Positions 11,035 to 22,214 of a stretch of 64,000 nt of DNA are shown here, piece by piece. How positions within the stretch are numbered: the stretch's first letter is position 1; each line of letters opens with the position of its first letter. Source of the DNA: Blastobasis lacticolella. Its lineage: Eukaryota > Arthropoda > Insecta > Lepidoptera > Blastobasidae. The notes beneath the pieces are model-generated. The model had not been told where the DNA came from. It searched no databases and was given only the letters and a program-made list of their open reading frames with translations. The stretch covers positions 18,787,584 to 18,851,583 of the forward strand of contig LR990043.1 of NCBI GenBank assembly GCA_905147135.1, in the 5' to 3' direction. The position numbers were made by a program, and so were the translations under genes.

Positions 11035-11110
11035 ACATCGACAGCCCGTAACAGTCTACTGCGGGACTTGAGCCTCCTTTAAGTTGGTGGAGAGTTTTGG
11101 CATATTCTCT
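11035..11110 (-). mobile_element. RTE-type LINE tail fragment
   Basis: Contains GACAGCCCGTAACAGTCTAC and TGCGGGACTTGAGCCTCC. This is the reverse complement of the 'AGGCC..AGTCCTGCAGTGGACTGTTATGGGCTG' ending seen at 18125-18400 and 45585-45845. Confidence 0.6.
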
Positions 11111-12655
11111 AAGCATGGCTTTTGGATTGAATATTAATAATGTTGTGAAAAATTCGAGTCAGGGAGTCTGAAATTATAAAGAGTCACTAGAGCACGGACT
11201 TGAGTCTAAAAAGAACTCGAGTTCGAGAACTTGACTCAAAACAACTGCAACTTAGTCACTCGAGACCACAATCTACATCTACCTTAAACACCAGTTTAAA
11301 GCAGCGTTGAAAACATCCATCAGAAAACGCTGGGCTCGTGTAAAGGTCGACGAAAATCCTAGATGGTCTAGACATTTCTACGCCTGAAGTTCACGTGAAA
11401 TGTATGTACATGCGCATGACACTTGTGGCCAAAACCTAACGAGTCTCGTCTTTCATATGCCTGTACTCGTATTCACCCGCAAATATTTGGTATTCAATCA
11501 AAAGTAACGCGATAAAAGCTTGTTATGAAAAAATAGTTTTCATTTAAGAACTTATATATCTACTTATACGTCAAATTCAAGTTGTGGCTTGACAAGAAAA
11601 CAAACCTTAAGTATAGTATTTCGTATTCAGATTGTATGGATGCAAAGCGAGAGTGGTAACCTTTCTAAATTATCACTTTAAGGTGGAAGCACGCTATATG
11701 TCAGTCAAAACGAGCGCGTAATTGAAGTAGCAGCCTACAAATGGCTGGGACATGAATGAAATATAGTTGGTCATCGTGAAAGGCCGGAGGACGTCGATGT
11801 AGGAAAAGATTTAGAGGAAATTTTTCTTGAAATATGCGGCTGGTGCCTTATTGACACTAAATTAGTGGATGTGGAACGATGTTTCAAGTTTTATGCGAAC
11901 GATGTTTTAAGTAGTTAGAACTTTTCATTTATATATATACAGTCATTTATCTGATTTTAGATACTCGTGCACGAGGGCTCGGAGGTTGGAGCAGAAGCTT
12001 TCCTTACATTGTGGAAGTGAACTTATTGTTAAATTTCCTTCAACATTTATTGTGCGAACCGCGACGGAACTCTCTACCTGGCTTACTGTTTTTTAGGTAG
12101 GTGATTTTCATATATCAGTAAAAAGAGATGACGATAATTCAAAATGTCAGTGCTGACGAAATCATTTCTAATGAACACTCAGTTTATAAACTTTACTTTA
12201 TGCAAAGAAGCTTAACTTATTTAAAGGAACAGACTAACTCACGAAGCCATATCTCTTTCTAACATCAATATCGAAGACGCAAGTCCATGCAGTGGTCACG
12301 CAAGGGTTTATATTTTCATAAGCTGGCAACCATTTGTTAGTTCTGTATTCTTTTTCAAACAGCTGTTATTCCTGCTATAGGTATGCCTTTTGTTGACAAT
12401 TATATTTCGTTTTACGTTTTATGCTTTCAAATAATAGGTGATGTGTATAAAAATATGATTGTAGATGGCAACGAAGCCTTGAGATTTTTAAGAACAAACG
12501 AGCAGGCACTGAGAAACGAGCTCTAGGCTTCGATTCTGCTAAAGAAATCCTCTCAGTTGCAGTAACATTACAATTGCATCGCATGTTAAACGTGTGATTG
12601 TTATTCAAATGACAGATGTTGAGATGCAACTTTCATGAGTTCGAACTTTTCCACA
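11111..12655. other. No gene seen
   Basis: AT-rich sequence with short frames only. Fragments such as AAAGCAGCGTTGAAAACATC (near 11297) may be decayed repeat, but no partner copy was found. The 84-codon minus frame at 12375-12629 has no support from splice sites or motifs. Confidence 0.3.
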
Positions 12656-12659
12656 ATTC

Positions 12660-12842
12660 GTTTCCTGGTACTTTAGTTGCATTATGGTTTTATATGGCTG
12701 TTGGTACTCCAATAAATAAATAAATTACTAAGTTGCATCTTTCTTAGTTGTCAAACTGCTTTCAATTCTTCAATTTTGAGCTTTAAGTCCACCTTTGTAC
12801 TATTTTGTGCATAAAGTATTAAATAAATAAATAAATAAATTC
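12660..12842 (+). mobile_element. Two A-rich LINE 3' tails
   Basis: The first ends GGCTGTTGGTACTCCAATAAA followed by AATA repeats (~12720). The second reads TTTAAGTCCACCTTTGTACT, TTTTGTGCATAAAGTATTAA and then (AAAT)n. The second is almost identical to 59786-59842. These are 3' ends of 5'-truncated retroelements. Confidence 0.55.
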
Positions 12843-12899
12843 TGTCAACGAAAACGTGTCAAAGGTCGAACAATGATTTAGCTGCAATTTAACTGGGAT

Positions 12900-13345
12900 G
12901 ATACTGGGACTGACTCGATACCTCGACGTAGTTATAGCAACATCACAGTTACATTGCAACATAATAACAACTGCATTGCACACCGGAATCGGTACCCTGG
13001 CTACCTTATCCTTCAAACCGGAACACAACAATGCAAGTATTGCTTGGCGGCAGAAATAGATAAGACAATGGTACACGCCTTATCGACTCCTCGGGTTTGA
13101 GTCCTACCACCTGACTACATACCCAGGCGGACTCCACTATATTGCAACATTGTATTTGGGAATAAAGTAGCCTTCGTATCCATTTCTTCTTCTTTCACAA
13201 GCATTCATCGTCGACCCTACTTATATTAAGAAAGGGATGTAAAGTAACTGGGCACATCGCACACTATCAAATAGCACAATCAATACCCATGCTCTCTTTT
13301 CTTTAATTAGCTCGAACGATACTTGCTCTGTCAAGCCCTACAACC
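12900..13345 (+). mobile_element. LINE 3' region, second copy
   Basis: Shares CTGGCTACCTTATCCTTCAA, ACCGGAACACAACAATGC, GCTTGGCGGCAGAAATAGAT, GCAACATTGTATTTGGGAAT and AGCTCGAACGATACT with 9150-9525. The two copies differ by many small indels, so they are old. Confidence 0.65.
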
Positions 13346-13452
13346 TGATAAAAGGTAGGTGCTAATATAATAAAAATCCTTATTTCATCTGAATCTATTC
13401 AGCTGCTTAAATCTTGACGTACAGAAAATCAAATGTTTTCTAAATCATTTTG

Positions 13453-13516
13453 TAGATTCTAAATAAACTAAATAAGACGTATTGAGATACGTCTTATTTA
13501 GTTTATTTAGAATCTA
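13453..13516. mobile_element. Perfect 30-bp palindrome, TGAG loop
   Basis: The arms 13453-13482 and 13487-13516 are perfect reverse complements over 30 bp, separated by only 4 nt. Both ends carry TA. This fits a minimal Tc1/mariner-type palindromic MITE or a very young inverted duplication. Confidence 0.75.
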
Positions 13517-13519
13517 CTG

Positions 13520-14500
13520 TTCTATTTTCTCTAACACAGCAAAATAAGGTCACCCAATAAGAACACCGCCCTTATCGACGTCCTTACCGCACGCAAAATA
13601 GGTGTTAAGACCGAGTCCCGAGAACCTCAATTTACATACAGTATAAGCTACTTATTCAAGTTTTCATTGTTTGGGATAGTGTATAAGTTTTAGTATGAAC
13701 ACCTAGTTTGAGATTGTCTGAGCCCTGGATCAAGCCAATTGGAGGACTTGAGACTCGATATTTGGCAAGAATTTAGTTTTAGACCGACCAAGAGGTCGCA
13801 ATATTATTATCTTGTATATTTTTAAAGCGAGAAAGACCATCGTATAATATAATGACTAAAATGCCAATAGTGAAAATATATGAAAATAAAATGTATGAAA
13901 AAATTAACGAGTGCTAGCAGTACGTCTTCCATCTTTCTGTTTTAAAACCCCTTAACCGACCCACAGTCACAATACACTTATCTACAGTACATTTGAAGCT
14001 TTTTGAAGACAGTTAAAAATTAATTGTTTAACTTTGACATCACTTGCTAGTTCGCAGTTCTTTGGAGTGGAGTGATATAACTGGGACTCCACATAATATT
14101 GTTCAAAAATTACTTCACACACAACTACAAGCTAAACCAGACGAAGGTTTTGTCCTTAAACTTCGAATCTACATATATTTTCTAGTTTTCTATTCCAAAA
14201 TAAATCCCCCAGCAATATTTTCTTTCTCGCACAACTTTTATTCCAAAATTCTCGAGTTTGATGGCATGAGAAAGTCGACAAATCTATTGTATCCCCTCAG
14301 GTAATCCTGGCTGCTTTTCGTTAAATTTTTGCTCGCACAAAATGAGGCCAACGGTTGTTTTCGGTTTACCCGAAGGAATACCGCAGGAAACCATATAAAC
14401 GTACCCGATCTACAAAGCTTGTGTGAGATAAAATCTCTAACAATATTCAAGAGAGTTTTTTGCATCTATGTAATTTATTTGACCAGATTTTTTGTTTTTG
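13520..14500. other. No gene seen
   Basis: AT-rich sequence without splice-bounded frames. The 86-codon + frame at 14044-14304 lacks supporting features. Confidence 0.3.
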
Positions 14501-14507
14501 TAATTTA

Positions 14508-14770
14508 ATCAGCGGACCCGGCGCGGCTTCGTTCGCGTGGCGTCCTACCCCTACTTTAGCCTACACCTACCCTATTTCACTAAACCTACCATACACTTAC
14601 TTTACTCCTGCCCTTTTGTTCTTGCATATAAACCTTCCTTGTGGATTACTGAATCTATTGTTGAAAACAGCATTAAAATCTGTTTGTTTACAATGCGTAG
14701 TTTAAAAGATCTAAGCGTACATAGGTAAAGAAGGCGGATTTGTTTCATACTATGCGTAGATATAGATGAC
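14508..14770 (+). mobile_element. Lepidopteran 'CGACTTCGTTCGCGT' repeat
   Basis: Reads GACCCGGCGCGGCTTCGTTC, then a pyrimidine-rich segment, TCTATTGTTGAAAACAGCAT, GTAGTTTAAAAGATCTAAGC and a GTACATAG end. It is the same family as 25533-25740, 33618-33826, 47896-48102, 51247-51462, 52335-52480 and the split copy at 56963/57371. It has no coding capacity. The class is uncertain: Helitron-like non-autonomous elements of this kind are common in Lepidoptera. Confidence 0.65.
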
Positions 14771-14771
14771 A

Positions 14772-15830
14772 AGTGTGACAAGGTCTTTAAAACATGATAA
14801 AGTGTCTGAATTGCCATTTCAAGGAATTAAAAAATGACATTTTCCGTCTTTATTATGTCATACAGTAGGCAAATCAGCAAGCTAGCCACCTGATGCAAAA
14901 TGGTCGCCGCTATATAGACACTAATGTCTATAATACCTATGCTAACAAAATCAGTATCTATTGCCAATGCGTTGTCACCTCTAATTATTCTTGTCGAGTT
15001 GTTGGAAACTCTAACACTTTATTCGCCTATTATTTCACACTTTGCTCCACTTTGATACCATACGGGAATTTCACAATAAGCTACTCGTAAAGACCTAATA
15101 TTATCCGTTCACACTGAAGATTTCATATATCAGTGACACTTACGTGGCGCGTAAAACGCTCCAGTTAATAATCGGGTTTATTATGTTCCGTGCATGAGTA
15201 CGACAGGTAAAAAAGTTGAAAGCCAGTAAAAATGTCGTTATAATATTAATATTATGTATAATAAATATATTGTGTTTTGGATCCTTGTGATTTGGATCAT
15301 CTCTTACGAATTTCGATCTTTGATTGGATAGTAAACAGACACTATAACCTACTACTATACTAAAAATACGAAAATGGTAATATAAAATTTCGGTAAGTAA
15401 TTGCATACTGTTTTGTTAATGTAAAATTTTCGAGCCAGGCAGTTTCCTGGCCGGTCAGTGAAGTGGGCAAGTTTGTGTGGCGGGGTCTTCTTTTTTATTA
15501 TTATACCTTTTGGTAATTTATTATGCTTTTTGGGATTTTTGGAGTTTTTTAACAATCCAACTTTGTTTGCAAACATTACAAAATAAAAATGTACAGTTTT
15601 AAGTAAAGTACACAGGCAATCGTCTTCGAACAAATAGTGTGCGAATTTTAAGTCTAAAGACTTGAACTAAAACTAAAGCAATTTCCGCTGCATACCGTAC
15701 CACGTATTGAATTCGCCGCGCGTCGAGTCGCGGGGCACATTAATTTCGTCCTGTTTCATCCATCACGCGATCTGACCCGATTTATATCACGGAAAGGATA
15801 CATGCGGGGCTATATGTTCGGTAAAAATTG
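14772..15830. other. No gene seen; one LINE-end scrap
   Basis: At about 14868-14925 there is AGCCACCTGATGCAAAATGG, a reverse-complement LINE 3'-end scrap. Otherwise the sequence is AT-rich and featureless. Confidence 0.3.
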
Positions 15831-15835
15831 TATTA

Positions 15836-15905
15836 TACTACGGTGTTTTATAATTAGGCTACGATGTTTTATAATTATACTACCGTGTTTTGTAATTTGT
15901 GTCAT
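15836..15905. repeat. Short tandem array, ~25-27 bp unit x3
   Basis: Three diverged copies of a unit like ACTACGGTGTTTTATAATTA follow each other (TACGGTGTTTTATAATTAGG, TACGATGTTTTATAATTATA, TACCGTGTTTTGTAATTTGT). Confidence 0.7.
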
Positions 15906-16010
15906 GATGTTGTGTCATGTATAATTAATGATTTTCTTTCTTTCTTTCTAATTTAACTAGTGGAGAAACAGATACCAAACATATGCTATGCTATATGCAA
16001 ATTTTGACGA

Positions 16011-16045
16011 TATACAGGGTGTTTCATAATACATGTATAAAGCCG
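16011..16045 (+). repeat. 35-bp terminal-like inverted repeat, left
   Basis: TATACAGGGTGTTTCATAAT and the following 15 bases are identical, in reverse complement, to 21309-21343. TACAGGGTGTT-type ends are typical of termini of dispersed DNA elements. Sequences inside the two copies differ. Confidence 0.7.
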
Positions 16046-16049
16046 TGAA

Positions 16050-18120
16050 CTGGATGGAGTGCTAAACGTATTAAAACGATAGGTACAATTATTTTTTTCG
16101 TGCGTGGAATAGTAAGCGAGAAAATGACTATCGAACTTTTACCTTTTCAGTGTCGATAATCGACATTTTGAAAACGAAAGACCGCATCTCTAGAAATCAG
16201 TTGTAAAAGGTCACTCAAGTTCATAGTACTAGGCGCAATGGGATATTAAGGAGATCTAAATTAGCCGTTTTGTATTTTTTAGTTTGAGGGTTCTGTACAA
16301 AAAAATATTGTAATTTTAATTTAATAGGTTCCTTCATAGTTTTTTCGAAAGTGCACCACCACCTAACTAATAGCAAAGTAGTCTAATTCAAATTACTGTG
16401 GCATATTAATGTAGCAAACTCTAATTAATGTAGCATATTTGTCTTTATAAGTTTGCTTTCTCATGTCATGCCTGTCAGTCATGTTTCAGTGTCGCAAAGG
16501 TAATCGTACCTATCTGCTATGAGATTTTTCAGTAACTGCACACACATATTTTTGTATTAAATAAAACAAATAAAATACCTTAGTGTAATGAATGAAACAT
16601 AAATAAAACAAAGACAGTAGAGAGTGGAGTTTAAGACAGAACCCTCCACTAATGTGGGGAAGGCTTAAACTCTCAGAGGACTGTTATGTTAAAATCCGTA
16701 CGATTTCACGAATATTTCTCATCAACAAAAATTAACTAAATGAATCTTAGTTGACGGAGCTATACCTGTAAATATCCCATGCTTCACCCAGTTGGAGAAC
16801 CTAGGCAGGGGCGCAACAACCGCCGTATCAGCCGTATCAATGATACGGGGTCCCAAATCGTTTGTAAGCAAAAATACGTACTGTTATTCTCAATTTCAGT
16901 TAAACCCTATTTTCAGGAAAAAAAAAAATCTTTAGTGATTTTCAGACCAGGGTCGGGGCCCCCTCCGCCAAAGATGCAAATGAAATCAAGTGATACAATC
17001 CGTTTTCGTTCCCCTTTCGCTTAGAGATATTTAACATTTTTAATAAAAAACAACAACTTAGAGCCCCTCACGCGCACTCACTCATTACTTCATTGAAATT
17101 GTGTAAAAATGCACCTATAGCAAAAATGAGAAAAATCTTGATCTCATGTACAACATATTCAGCACTATCGGTGAGATCACTGTTAATTGCTCAACGGGTC
17201 AGATGGACCTGGCTCATAATAAAATCGTTTTGGCCCACACGATTTTCGAATTTGACTGTTTTTAAGTTAATCGTGAAAACTTTATAGCCAAAATGTCAGA
17301 AATAGAGCTCGCTCATTAATTAATTGTTTGCGAAGTTAATTTTATTATAAACCAGATGTCAGAAATGTCTACATCGTATAGTCCATTTACTGATTTTATG
17401 TTATTCGCGCAAGTATTCTGAAGGGGTAGTTTGTGAAACTATCGAGCTCGCTACGCTCGCTTATTCAACAAATTATGACATTTTTATATTTATCACGCAA
17501 GGTTTTAATATACCAAAGTCAAGGGCCAATTTACAAAAATTCCGATGTCCACCCCGGCCTTTAAGGAGATTCTTGTCATACAAACTACCAACATAAAACA
17601 TTAACAAATTATACACCTAAATCTTCCTCAATAGACAAAGTAATTCCACTTTGTCAATTGGTGAAAACCGCATGAAAATCCGTTCAGTAGTTTTTGAGTT
17701 TATCGCGAACAGGCAGACAGACGCGGTGTGGAACTTTCTTTCATACATATGTTATTCTTACTATTAAGGTGATTCAACGCCCATACTAAATTTCTCTCGA
17801 TATTCTTTCATTTGTTTGAGTGTTTAGTGATTGTATTATGATTTCTACTCTTAGTAAATGTATTCAATGGTGCGCAAAGTGGTTTTCTTTACAAAAGCAG
17901 TTAAATCGAAAAAAACACAAATCGCCGCTTGATGGCGTTGTTTTGTGATTTAATTATTTTTCTTTTTCATTGCTTTGTTTTACATTATTAACATGTGGAA
18001 ATCTATTTCGCGCACAATTGAACATATTTTCTAATAGCCAATTGCACAAAAACGTTACATAAAAATTGTATGAAAATCGTACCGCCTTAACACGCGAATG
18101 GCTTGGATTTAAGTTACGCA
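16050..18120. other. No gene seen; minor repeat traces
   Basis: Contains short frames only. At 17640-17770 a GAAAACCGCATGAAAATCCG, TTTTGAGTTTATCGCGAACA and GGCAGACAGACGCGG segment resembles the repeat at 44285 and 50380. GGGGTCCC- and GGGGCCCC-rich scraps occur at 16848 and 16952. Confidence 0.35.
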
Positions 18121-18124
18121 TTAG

Positions 18125-18400
18125 CATCCCTTGTAGCCGTGTGGTGACCGGTAGAGTAGAATAGCACCAACCCCTTACACTCGTGGGTGTCGTACAAGGC
18201 GACTAACGTTTAGAGGCAAAATATCTAGTCTCCATAAACTGGAAAATGGGCAGCAGCGTTTTTCATTGTTATGTTTGCAACACTGCGATCTCCAACCCGC
18301 CTGCCAAGCGTGGAGATTATGGCAATAACCTCCCCTTTTGCGGGAGAGGCCCAAAGTCCTGTAGTGGACTGTTATGGGCTGTGATGATGATGATGATGAT
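18125..18400 (+). mobile_element. RTE-type LINE 3' end with GATGAT tail
   Basis: Shares CTGGAAAATGGGCAGCAGCG, CGCCTGCCAAGCGTGGAGAT, AATAACCTCCCCTTTTGCGG and GACTGTTATGGGCTGTGATG with 45585-45845, followed by a (GAT)n microsatellite. It is a 5'-truncated, non-coding 3' end. Confidence 0.75.
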
Positions 18401-18754
18401 CCCTTGTAGTAGGGGGTACTAACTATGGGGCCCCAGACAGCTATTGATACGGGGCCCCTGGAAGGCAAGCAACGCCACTGAACCTAGGTCATCTAGGTGA
18501 AACACGGACCCAAACACAATTTTAGTAATTACTGTCTGTACAAATTACCCGATAAAATAGTGGTAAGCAAATGTATTCCATCACCGACATCATAAGGATT
18601 ATTATTAGTCCACTGTTGGACTTGTTTGAGCCTCACTTTATTAAATAAACACAATCAACATTACGGTGCATCTACCAGGAGAACATAAGAGGCGAAATAA
18701 GTACGACCCCTAACACGCGGATCCCTAAAGCCAGTGTTACCAGCAGTAGTTTCC

Positions 18755-19090
18755 AAAAAAGTACGTCTGGGCTCTTAAAATAGTACGAAAATGGTTAAAA
18801 AGTTACGATTTCTTCTTATTATCTTCAATATTTTATCGGCCTTGGGGGGGGGGGGATGATTTTTAGTCAATTAATGACGTTATTTTGTTGCCGGTGGCTA
18901 AAATCAACCCTTCCTTCCCATTATTTTTCAGTATTTTGCGCACAGGAAAGGTGAAGTTAATACCCCCCTCAGCTAAATTCAGCATTTTGTAAAAACGTAC
19001 TAAATAGTACGATGTGGAGCAAAGTACGCTTAAGGTACGACAGTCGGCCAAATAGTACGTAAATCGTACTAAAAGGTACGATCTGGCAAC
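18755..19090. promoter_or_regulatory. Cluster of GTACG/CGTAC motifs
   Basis: About nine GTAC-centred words (AAAGTACG, AATAGTACG, AACGTACT, AAGGTACG, AATCGTACT) occur in roughly 340 bp, ending with GGTACGATCTGGCAACGCTG. They lie directly beside a GC island. A run of 13 G sits at 18843-18855. It could be a regulatory motif cluster or the end of an unclassified repeat. Confidence 0.3.
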
Positions 19091-19092
19091 GC

Positions 19093-19260
19093 TGCCTAAA
19101 GCGCTGCCTGCTGCCACGCCTCCCGCCTCGCCCCCCGCCACCCGCGCCCCCCGCCACCCGCGCCCCGTGCGCCGCGCCGAAAGTCGCGGGAAATACTCCG
19201 CCACGAGTGCCCACGAGGCCCATGTGTCGACACGCCGGAGTTTTGGCAGTGTGCGTGCTG
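19093..19260. promoter_or_regulatory. GC/CpG-rich island, possible promoter or first exon
   Basis: A sharp GC and CpG peak contains two copies of CCCCCGCCACCCGCGC (19131 and 19149). It is followed by AT-rich sequence resembling a 5' UTR. On the minus strand an ATG at 19223 opens a frame MGLVGTRGGVFPATFGA, Gly/Arg-rich, but no consensus donor in the right phase joins it to the exon at 8002-8100. On the plus strand no ATG exon is convincing. Confidence 0.3.
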
Positions 19261-20310
19261 CACTTGGGTGTGTCGTTTGATTGAACCTATTTGAAAAATG
19301 TACCTATTTTCGAGTCGTGTTCGTTTATTCGGTTTTTAGCTTTTAGCGTGATCGTTTGTTGCGTTGTATGTAAAGGATACCTAAGTACTGTGAAAATAAC
19401 TGTGATAAGACTGTAAACGATATGAATGAATGAATGATTTATTGCTTCAGGTACCAATATTAACGTAGTCTTGTTTGTGTACAATGTTCAACAGTTTAAG
19501 TATTGTGATAATCATTATTCTGTGCATGAGTGCAACCAAGCAGTAGGCCAAAGACCATGTTACCTACCTACTTACGTATTGCATAGCAACCAGTGCATGC
19601 TGTAGTGTTGTGTAGCTGTGTGTATGAGTGTATTTACCTATCGGTCATCGAGCCACAAGAAAGCAAGAAAGTGTGGTTAACTGCGCTGGCACCTGACACT
19701 GTTTGTTTCCATAAAATAACGTTTAAAAGGTACGTACCTACATGCTTTAAAGGTCTAGGTGCTAGCTAGACTAGGAGACGCTACCTACCACCTAATAGTG
19801 ACGTTAGAAGCGCAACCGCCGCGCTCGGTTCTTTTCCGACGGGAAATAGGTAGAAAAGACAACGCTTTTATCTTTTCATAAAAACATGTAGGTATTTAGT
19901 GGAACCTGTCTGTAATGTGTTTCACCAAAACTAGATTCATAAGTGGTTCCCTAGGTACGTAGGTACTTAGATGAGGGAACCGTGTTAGTAGGTACCTAGT
20001 ACTTACCTATCTGTGTAGAGCCATTTTGTCAATTAAACGAATCCCGTTTTAGTTTAGTAGATATCTACTTTAGTACGTAGCTGACTATGTTTATTTTTAT
20101 TTAGTTTAAGTACCTGCGGCAGTCCACACCGCGGGTCCGGCTGTCTTTTATTTACGTTGTTTTTTATTTACGTAGGTTCCTACCTACCTAACCTACTTAG
20201 ATACTGTTTTTAGGCCTTTAGTTAATAAGTACCTAAGTATTATGATTTTAATTCTTATTTTACTTTTGTTGTGCTGGGGTGGTTTGTTCTGTTAGGTACC
20301 TACCTAGTAG
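19261..20310. other. No gene seen; GTAGGTACCTAC-rich
   Basis: Unusually many overlapping words of the form TAGGTACCTAC, ACCTACCTAC and GGTACGTAGGTAC occur from about 19730 to 20310. This background is characteristic of several moth genomes. No splice-bounded frame was found. Confidence 0.4.
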
Positions 20311-20312
20311 AA

Positions 20313-20633
20313 ATCATCTCGGTGTTAATGACCTGGTTTTTCTCTCGCGCACGAGGGCCTGGGGTCCGCCTTGACCATGATCCAGGATTTCGCATTTCTG
20401 GTCATTACGTCTGACAGTCCTGAATCCTGCCTGACCCTGCTACCAGGGGAACCTGATTACCTGACCAGATTAAAATCATGGTTAGACATTCAGTCGCCTA
20501 AATGTGCAGGTTTCATCACGATGTTTTCCGTCAGAAAAGGTCACTGGTACGTGGCGGCAGCGGGTGTCGAACCCGGTACCTCTCGCGTACGACTCGGATA
20601 CCGTAACCTTAGGCCACCGACGACGCTCCGACT
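20313..20633 (-). mobile_element. SINE-1, nearly full length
   Basis: The tRNA-like head is at the high end (GGGTGTCGAACCCGGTACCT, AGGCCACCGACG) and the body and 3' end (CCTTGACCATGATCCAGGAT) at the low end. It is more diverged than the copy at 22999-23357. Confidence 0.85.
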
Positions 20634-20742
20634 ATTTAAGCATACCTACCTATTGAAAATAATTAGTGTAGGTAAGTTCCTAGTTAATTTGGTAGAGATT
20701 ATTCATGGAGATAAGTAGGTAACATTTAGTTCGGCGCCTGGT

Positions 20743-21160
20743 AGCAAGATGTAGGAGGTTCGTTTGTTTTGTTATGAATGGCGCGAGGTTATTAAACTCT
20801 TCTTTATGGTGTGTACACACTCAACTTACGCCAACGAAGCGTTGTCGGCCGATTTGGATTTCTAAGGTCCAATAGGTAATTGCATTTCGTGATCAAGCAA
20901 ACGATCTTTGGGAGTTTTGGGAACCTATTCGGGCTCGTAATCGCACGTTTGTTCGTTGGCCTTCGGTATCCGCCCAAGCTGCGTTTGGTCGATTGCTTCT
21001 ATCCGTTTGATGTTACCACCACGCTGCGCTGCGGATCGCCGGCCGGCACACGCCAACGGTGCGTGTGTACGTAGCATTAGGCTCCTGGTACTAGGCTTAA
21101 GGAGGTTGCTCTTTTTTCATATGGGTCGCACGCGGTTATTGAACTTCTCCTTCTAGGATC
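20743..21160. repeat. Two degenerate direct repeats flanking a GC-rich core
   Basis: AGGAGGTT, then a T-rich stretch, ATG, a GCGC or GCAC word, GGTTATT-AACT and a CTTC-rich end occur at about 20743-20810 and again at 21088-21160. The intervening 280 bp is richer in GC. This may be an insertion between duplicated flanks, or two copies of an old repeat. Confidence 0.3.
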
Positions 21161-21308
21161 ATCAACTTGAAATAGAGCTGCGCATCAACGTAGTCGATAT
21201 GGTTATTTTTCTTTAAAAACGAAGATTTTTTATAAAAATTAAAATTCAATGTCTGGATAATATGAAGTCGCCAGTGTACTCTTTGCAAGCTATACTTTAA
21301 CACCCTTT

Positions 21309-21343
21309 CGGCTTTATACATGTATTATGAAACACCCTGTATA
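21309..21343 (-). repeat. 35-bp terminal-like inverted repeat, right
   Basis: Exact reverse complement of 16011-16045 (ends AACACCCTGTATA). The next inward bases differ from the left copy. Confidence 0.7.
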
Positions 21344-21614
21344 CTATCTAATGTATGTAGGTGTAACATTATTAGCTTATAATATAGTAGTTTACCTAGA
21401 TGATTAATGCTATTTTTGTTGCTTGTCTGACTCATGTTTATCTTTTTCTCTTTCTAGACAAGGGTTGCCTGGAAGAGATCGCTTGTTAGCGATAAGGCCG
21501 CCTTTGCCCACAATATGTGAGACCTGTTAAATTGTCTTTTTTGTAATTTTGTGTGCAATAAAGAGTAAATTATTAACGACCGAAATCGATAAGTTTGCGA
21601 TCGCTATGTGTGTC

Positions 21615-21866
21615 GAGACTGCATCCCCTGAGTGGTTCAGTCAACATACCGGTTGCCACACAGAGGTCCTGGACTCGATTCCCGGCCGAGCAGAAATTGA
21701 AATGATGAATTTTAATTTGTGTTACGGGTCTGGGTGTAGTATGTATTTAAAAAAAGCATATAAGTAGTTTATCAGTTATCTAACACCTATAACACAAGCT
21801 TTGCTTACTTTGGGGCTAGATGGCCCTGTGTGAATTTGTCCAAGCACATATAATATTAATATTATT
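21615..21866 (+). mobile_element. SINE-2 (tRNA-derived)
   Basis: The head has box A-like CTGAGTGGTTCAGTCAACA and box B GACTCGATTCCCGGCC. It is followed by GAAATGATGAATTTTAATTT, TTACGGGTCTGGGTGT and GGGGCTAGATGGCCCTGTGT, then an AT-rich tail. Same family as 32625, 41750 (-) and 60742. Confidence 0.85.
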
Positions 21867-22124
21867 ATGCTATTTTTAGTACAAACGAATGATTTTTTTA
21901 CTAATCACAGTCGTCCTCCGCAGAGAGCGTTGGTGGCTGAATGGTGATTCCCGAGCACGATCCATAAAAACGAAAATCGATTTAAATTTTACGCTATCAA
22001 TGCCAATGAAATTTTGTAGATGTGATTCAGAAACCAATATCGATGTCTGTGGTTTGTCAGATTTGAATTGAAATCGTTTAAAAGTGGAACTTTTTAAAAA
22101 GGGTTTTTAAATGTGAAAACCGAA

Positions 22125-22214
22125 GCTACTGTAATTACCTGATCTGCTAAATTCTGGATCATTATTAAGGCGGACCCCAGACCCTCGCGTGTGAGAGAAC
22201 AACCAGGACACTTA
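22125..22214 (+). mobile_element. SINE-1, 3' fragment
   Basis: Reads GTAATTACCTGATCTGCTAA, GGATCATTATTAAGGCGGAC and GAGAGAACAACCAGGACACT: the SINE-1 3' end in plus orientation. Confidence 0.75.

Noticed and set aside
18843..18855. Run of 13 G (and a C run at 59531-59540)
   Set aside because: Homopolymers of this size are common and prone to sequencing error. No G-quadruplex pattern of four tracts was seen nearby.
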